A stretch of DNA of 28,259 nt from CAYVTV01 sp964563105. GTDB lineage: Bacteria > Bacteroidota > Bacteroidia > Bacteroidales > GCA-2748055. Below, in pieces: positions 25,800 through 28,259 of the stretch. Location: the NCBI GenBank assembly GCA_964563105.1, contig CAZLXM010000047.1, positions 1 to 28,259 of the forward strand, given 5' to 3'. Numbering within the stretch: the stretch's first letter is position 1; every line of letters starts with the position of its first letter. A program made the position numbers and the translations under genes. A model generated the notes under the pieces. The model was not told the origin of the DNA. It saw only the letters and a list, made by a program, of their open reading frames with translations, and ran no database searches.

Positions 25800-26591
25800 A
25801 TGTCGAATAAAATTAGAAAACTATTTACCTTAATTTGCTTATTATTGATAATAGTAAGTACAGAAGGGCAAAAAATTTATTTTCTGCACCATTCTACCGG
25901 AGGGAATGTTTGGAATGAAGGAAAAGTAAAAGAATGGATATCGGACTATAATAAAAAGAATGGGACAAGTTACCAGGCTTTTGAACGTAGTTATCCAAAT
26001 AAGCCCTATCCCTGGGCTAATTATCCTTATGATTATTGGAACCTTTGGATAAATAATAATTGCGATAACACGAATGACAATATCGCCTGTATGGATAAAC
26101 TTACAAAAGAATATGATGTTATAATTTTTAAACATTGTTTTCCGGGAGCATCTATCAAAAAAGACAGTGGTAATCCTTCAGTAAGTTCCGAGTTTAAAAC
26201 TTTGGAAAATTATAAGCTGCAATACAGGGCTTTAAGAAAATTAATGGATTCTTATCCCGAAACTACCTTTATTGTCTGGACACTGGCACCTCTTCACCGT
26301 TTAAGTACTAATCCGTCAGATGCAGCCAGGGCAAGAGAGTTTGTTAATTGGGTAAAGACTTCATGGCTTACTGAAGATGGCAGCAAGCATCCAAATATCC
26401 ATATTTTTGATTTTTTTGCATATACCGCAGAAAGTAATCCTGATCCAAAATATGGAGCTGTTAACTGTCTTAAATATGAATATGAAAAGAACCATTCTTC
26501 CGGTGATTCTCATCCAAATACCCTGGCTAATCAAACTGTAGGCCCGATTTTTGCAGAATTCATTGTTAATATCTGTAAAGGGCTAAAGTAG
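25800..26591 (+). CDS. Secreted SGNH-like hydrolase (putative)
   Basis: This is a small exported protein of 263 residues with a signal peptide (hydrophobic stretch LICLLLIIVSTEGQ). The mature part starts KIYFLHHSTGGNVW, where Ser32 sits where block I of SGNH/GDSL hydrolases carries the nucleophile. Near the C-terminus SSGDSHPNTLANQTVGPIFA offers the Asp236 and His238 dyad in a DxxH-like arrangement (here D-S-H). Between them VIIFKHCFPGASIK and TFIVWTLAPLHRLS look like alternating strands of the same alpha/beta fold. If so, it is an esterase or carbohydrate deacetylase acting outside the cytoplasm. The block I sequence is atypical (HST rather than GDS), so the assignment is moderate. It converges with the DegT-type gene, their stops separated by 12 bases. 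Confidence 0.6.
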   Translation: MSNKIRKLFTLICLLLIIVSTEGQKIYFLHHSTGGNVWNEGKVKEWISDYNKKNGTSYQAFERSYPNKPYPWANYPYDYWNLWINNNCDNTNDNIACMDKLTKEYDVIIFKHCFPGASIKKDSGNPSVSSEFKTLENYKLQYRALRKLMDSYPETTFIVWTLAPLHRLSTNPSDAARAREFVNWVKTSWLTEDGSKHPNIHIFDFFAYTAESNPDPKYGAVNCLKYEYEKNHSSGDSHPNTLANQTVGPIFAEFIVNICKGLK

Positions 26592-26609
26592 AAATAAAAA
26601 GATTTATTT
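26592..26609. terminator. Weak bidirectional terminator-like hairpin between convergent genes
   Basis: AAATAAA and TTTATTT form a 7-base stem with a 4-base loop exactly between the two converging stop codons, overlapping the last codons of the minus-strand gene. It is all A/T, so the stem is weak; position is the main support. Confidence 0.35.
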
Positions 26610-27950
26610 GTTCATTTTATTTTTTATCATTTCAGCATTATTGTATATTTTCTCTATTGCCCTGAAAATATAATCCATATCAGTTTTTTCTGCCAGGAGA
26701 ACACGCTGTGGAAAGGAAACATTCTCTTCATTACATGACCTGTCATTTATCGGGCAGCGGTTTCTTTCGATGTATGCATTGAAATCAAGCATTTCTTTTG
26801 GATACATTTTTTGAAAGTTCTTAGATTGAAAAGCATCATTCAGGTAAGGTTTATTGTTGAGCCCTGCACTATATCCACTGCTACATGAGACTCCTTCAGC
26901 GTTGAGTGCTTTTATGAATTCTGCCCGGGATAAGCCTTTAAATTCTTCACTTTTATATCTGAATGGGAACAGGTGATAAGCCCCTCTTGTTACATTATCG
27001 TATAACTTATGAGGCAATATTCCCGGGATCTTTCTGAGGATTGATCTCAGGTAATCGGCGTTTTCATTTCGTTTTGTTGTTTGCATATCCAGCCTTGCCA
27101 ACTGGGCCAGGCCAATTGCTGCCTGATATTCTGCCAGTCGCATTTTTGTTCCCATAATATTTAAACCACCAAAGTTATGGTAAGAATAACATCTGTCTAT
27201 GAATTTCTCATCATCACTGATTATTGCACCTCCTTCTCCCATTGGAATATGCTTGGAATTCTGGAAGCTGAAGCAGCCGGCATTGCCAAATGTCCCAACT
27301 TTTTTGTGATTTATCTCTGCCAGCCATGCCTGACAGGCATCTTCCACAACTAATAAATTGTGTTTTTTTGCAATAGCCATGATCCTTTCCATATTTGCAG
27401 GAAGGCCATAAATATGTACCGGAAGCAATGCTCTTGTACGTGATGTTATTTTCGCCTCAATCTTATCAGGATCAATCTGAAAAGTGTCAGGATCAATATC
27501 AGAGAAAACCGGCATAGCTCCGTTTTGTAAAATGGAAAGTGGTGTTGCAATAAATGTAAATGGAGTGGTAATTACTTCATCACCGGCGCCTATATCAAGA
27601 TTTTTAATAGCACAAATCAGTGCGTTGGTCCCATTTACAGTTGTAAGGCAGCGTTTGGCCCCGTTTATTTCAGCCCATTTATTCTCAAATTCAGTAACAA
27701 GTTTCTGACGTGACCATATGCCACTTCTGATAACCTTAATAAGCAGTTCTTCATCGGTTTTAGGATCCCAGACAGGCCATGAGGGCCAGGCTGCTGACCT
27801 TACCGGTTTTCCTCCAAGTATAGCCGGAGTATTTATATTTGTGGAAGCAGCAAAAATGGAAGGGGAAATCCCCATAGCAGCCGCTGTTCCCAAACCTGCA
27901 AGCGAATTTTGTCTAACAAATTCCCGCCTGGAATACTTTCTTTTTGTCAT
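26604..27950 (-). CDS. Tat-exported DegT/DnrJ/EryC1/StrS-family PLP enzyme
   Basis: This is a type I-fold pyridoxal-phosphate enzyme of the sugar aminotransferase family. ATG 27950 is chosen because it places a twin-arginine signal at the N-terminus: KYSRREFVRQNSLAGLGTAA, then a cleavage region IFAAS. A longer start at 28019 would bury it. The mature protein (448 residues in all) has the family's GTNALICAIKNLDIG, ITTPFTFIAT, the cofactor Asp204 in VVEDACQAW and Lys233 in FSFQNSKHIPMGEGGAI for the Schiff base, so it looks catalytically complete. Family members usually act in the cytoplasm on nucleotide sugars, so export of a folded PLP-loaded enzyme is odd. A lone gene here, without sugar-nucleotide or polysaccharide genes, gives no pathway. 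It might act on extracytoplasmic amino sugars; that is inference. Confidence 0.88.
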   Translation of the reverse strand: MTKRKYSRREFVRQNSLAGLGTAAAMGISPSIFAASTNINTPAILGGKPVRSAAWPSWPVWDPKTDEELLIKVIRSGIWSRQKLVTEFENKWAEINGAKRCLTTVNGTNALICAIKNLDIGAGDEVITTPFTFIATPLSILQNGAMPVFSDIDPDTFQIDPDKIEAKITSRTRALLPVHIYGLPANMERIMAIAKKHNLLVVEDACQAWLAEINHKKVGTFGNAGCFSFQNSKHIPMGEGGAIISDDEKFIDRCYSYHNFGGLNIMGTKMRLAEYQAAIGLAQLARLDMQTTKRNENADYLRSILRKIPGILPHKLYDNVTRGAYHLFPFRYKSEEFKGLSRAEFIKALNAEGVSCSSGYSAGLNNKPYLNDAFQSKNFQKMYPKEMLDFNAYIERNRCPINDRSCNEENVSFPQRVLLAEKTDMDYIFRAIEKIYNNAEMIKNKMNK

Positions 27951-28259
27951 TTTAGTTAATATTTGTTTATTGGATATTTTTGATAATTTTTCTAACTGAT
28001 CTCGATTAAAATTCAACAAATCAAAATAATTTTTAAATGCGTGTTCAATTTGACTTGTTTTGAAAATTGTTAAAAGCTATAAATAAAAGAAAATTTTATA
28101 TAATATTTATAATCAGTATATTGGGACGATTAATAGTAATAAAAATAATTCTTTGTTGAATTACTCAAAATCAAATTTCGACAAGTTTTTTCATACTTCA
28201 AAATCTTTTTCCTGTTTTCCGGATAGGACACCCATTTTCAAAATTCTTTTTTAATTACT
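27951..28259. other. AT-rich region upstream of the DegT-type gene, to window end
   Basis: About 300 bases with no gene visible. No TAnnTTTG box was found on the minus strand in front of the DegT-type gene. The start of any gene beyond 28259 is outside the window. Confidence 0.5.

Noticed and set aside
26604..28019. Longer start (28019) for the DegT-type enzyme
   Set aside because: It would bury the twin-arginine signal behind 23 extra residues.
1..28259. CRISPR array, insertion sequence, integrase or phage genes
   Set aside because: No regularly spaced direct repeats, transposase, integrase or phage structural motifs were seen in any frame read.

Overview
The window looks like a piece of a Bacteroidota chromosome, probably class Bacteroidia. 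The evidence is AT-rich DNA, a SusC/SusD pair, several lipoproteins with Bacteroidota-style signal peptides, a type IX secretion (T9SS) sorting tail, promoters of the TAnnTTTG type, few Shine-Dalgarno sites, and a tmRNA tag ending NNNFALAA. The order or genus cannot be fixed from the sequence alone.

Layout, left to right. (1) 1-3137: the 3' part of an RND multidrug/efflux pump gene followed by its outer-membrane factor lipoprotein. (2) 3138-5562: a long AT-rich spacer with two hairpin-forming sequences, then a membrane hybrid histidine kinase with a receiver domain and no DNA-binding output. (3) 5614-5720: a short remnant of a possible Tat signal peptide. (4) 5762-6631 (minus): a secreted endonuclease/exonuclease/phosphatase-fold hydrolase. 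(5) 15697-6806 (minus): a tight five-gene operon. In transcription order it encodes a T9SS-exported protein with about twelve 30-residue Trp/Tyr repeats, a SusC transporter, a SusD lipoprotein, an HExxH zinc-metallopeptidase lipoprotein and a DUF4302-type lipoprotein. No glycosidase is present, so this looks like an outer-membrane capture-and-import locus for a peptide-containing or otherwise non-classical substrate. (6) 15698-17055: a decayed stretch holding an intact MNT nucleotidyltransferase antitoxin gene next to a frameshifted, 3'-eroded HEPN toxin gene. The erosion runs up to the terminator of ssrA (tmRNA, minus strand, 17093-17487). (7) 17573-20217 (minus): an unrecognised 254-residue protein and an L-lactate permease. 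(8) 20538-25525 (plus): the leucine/branched-chain cluster leuC, leuD, an isopropylmalate/citramalate synthase homologue, and leuB. An odd G-rich, C-poor spacer lies before leuB. (9) 25800-26591 (plus): a secreted SGNH-like hydrolase, facing (10) 26604-27950 (minus): a DegT/DnrJ/EryC1-type PLP enzyme that carries a Tat export signal.

The most interesting items are the repeat-protein/SusCD/metallopeptidase operon, the Tat-exported DegT enzyme, the broken HEPN/MNT pair beside ssrA, the ambiguous synthase inside the leu cluster, and the G-rich spacer at 24241-24375. I saw no tRNA or rRNA gene, insertion sequence, CRISPR array or complete mobile element.
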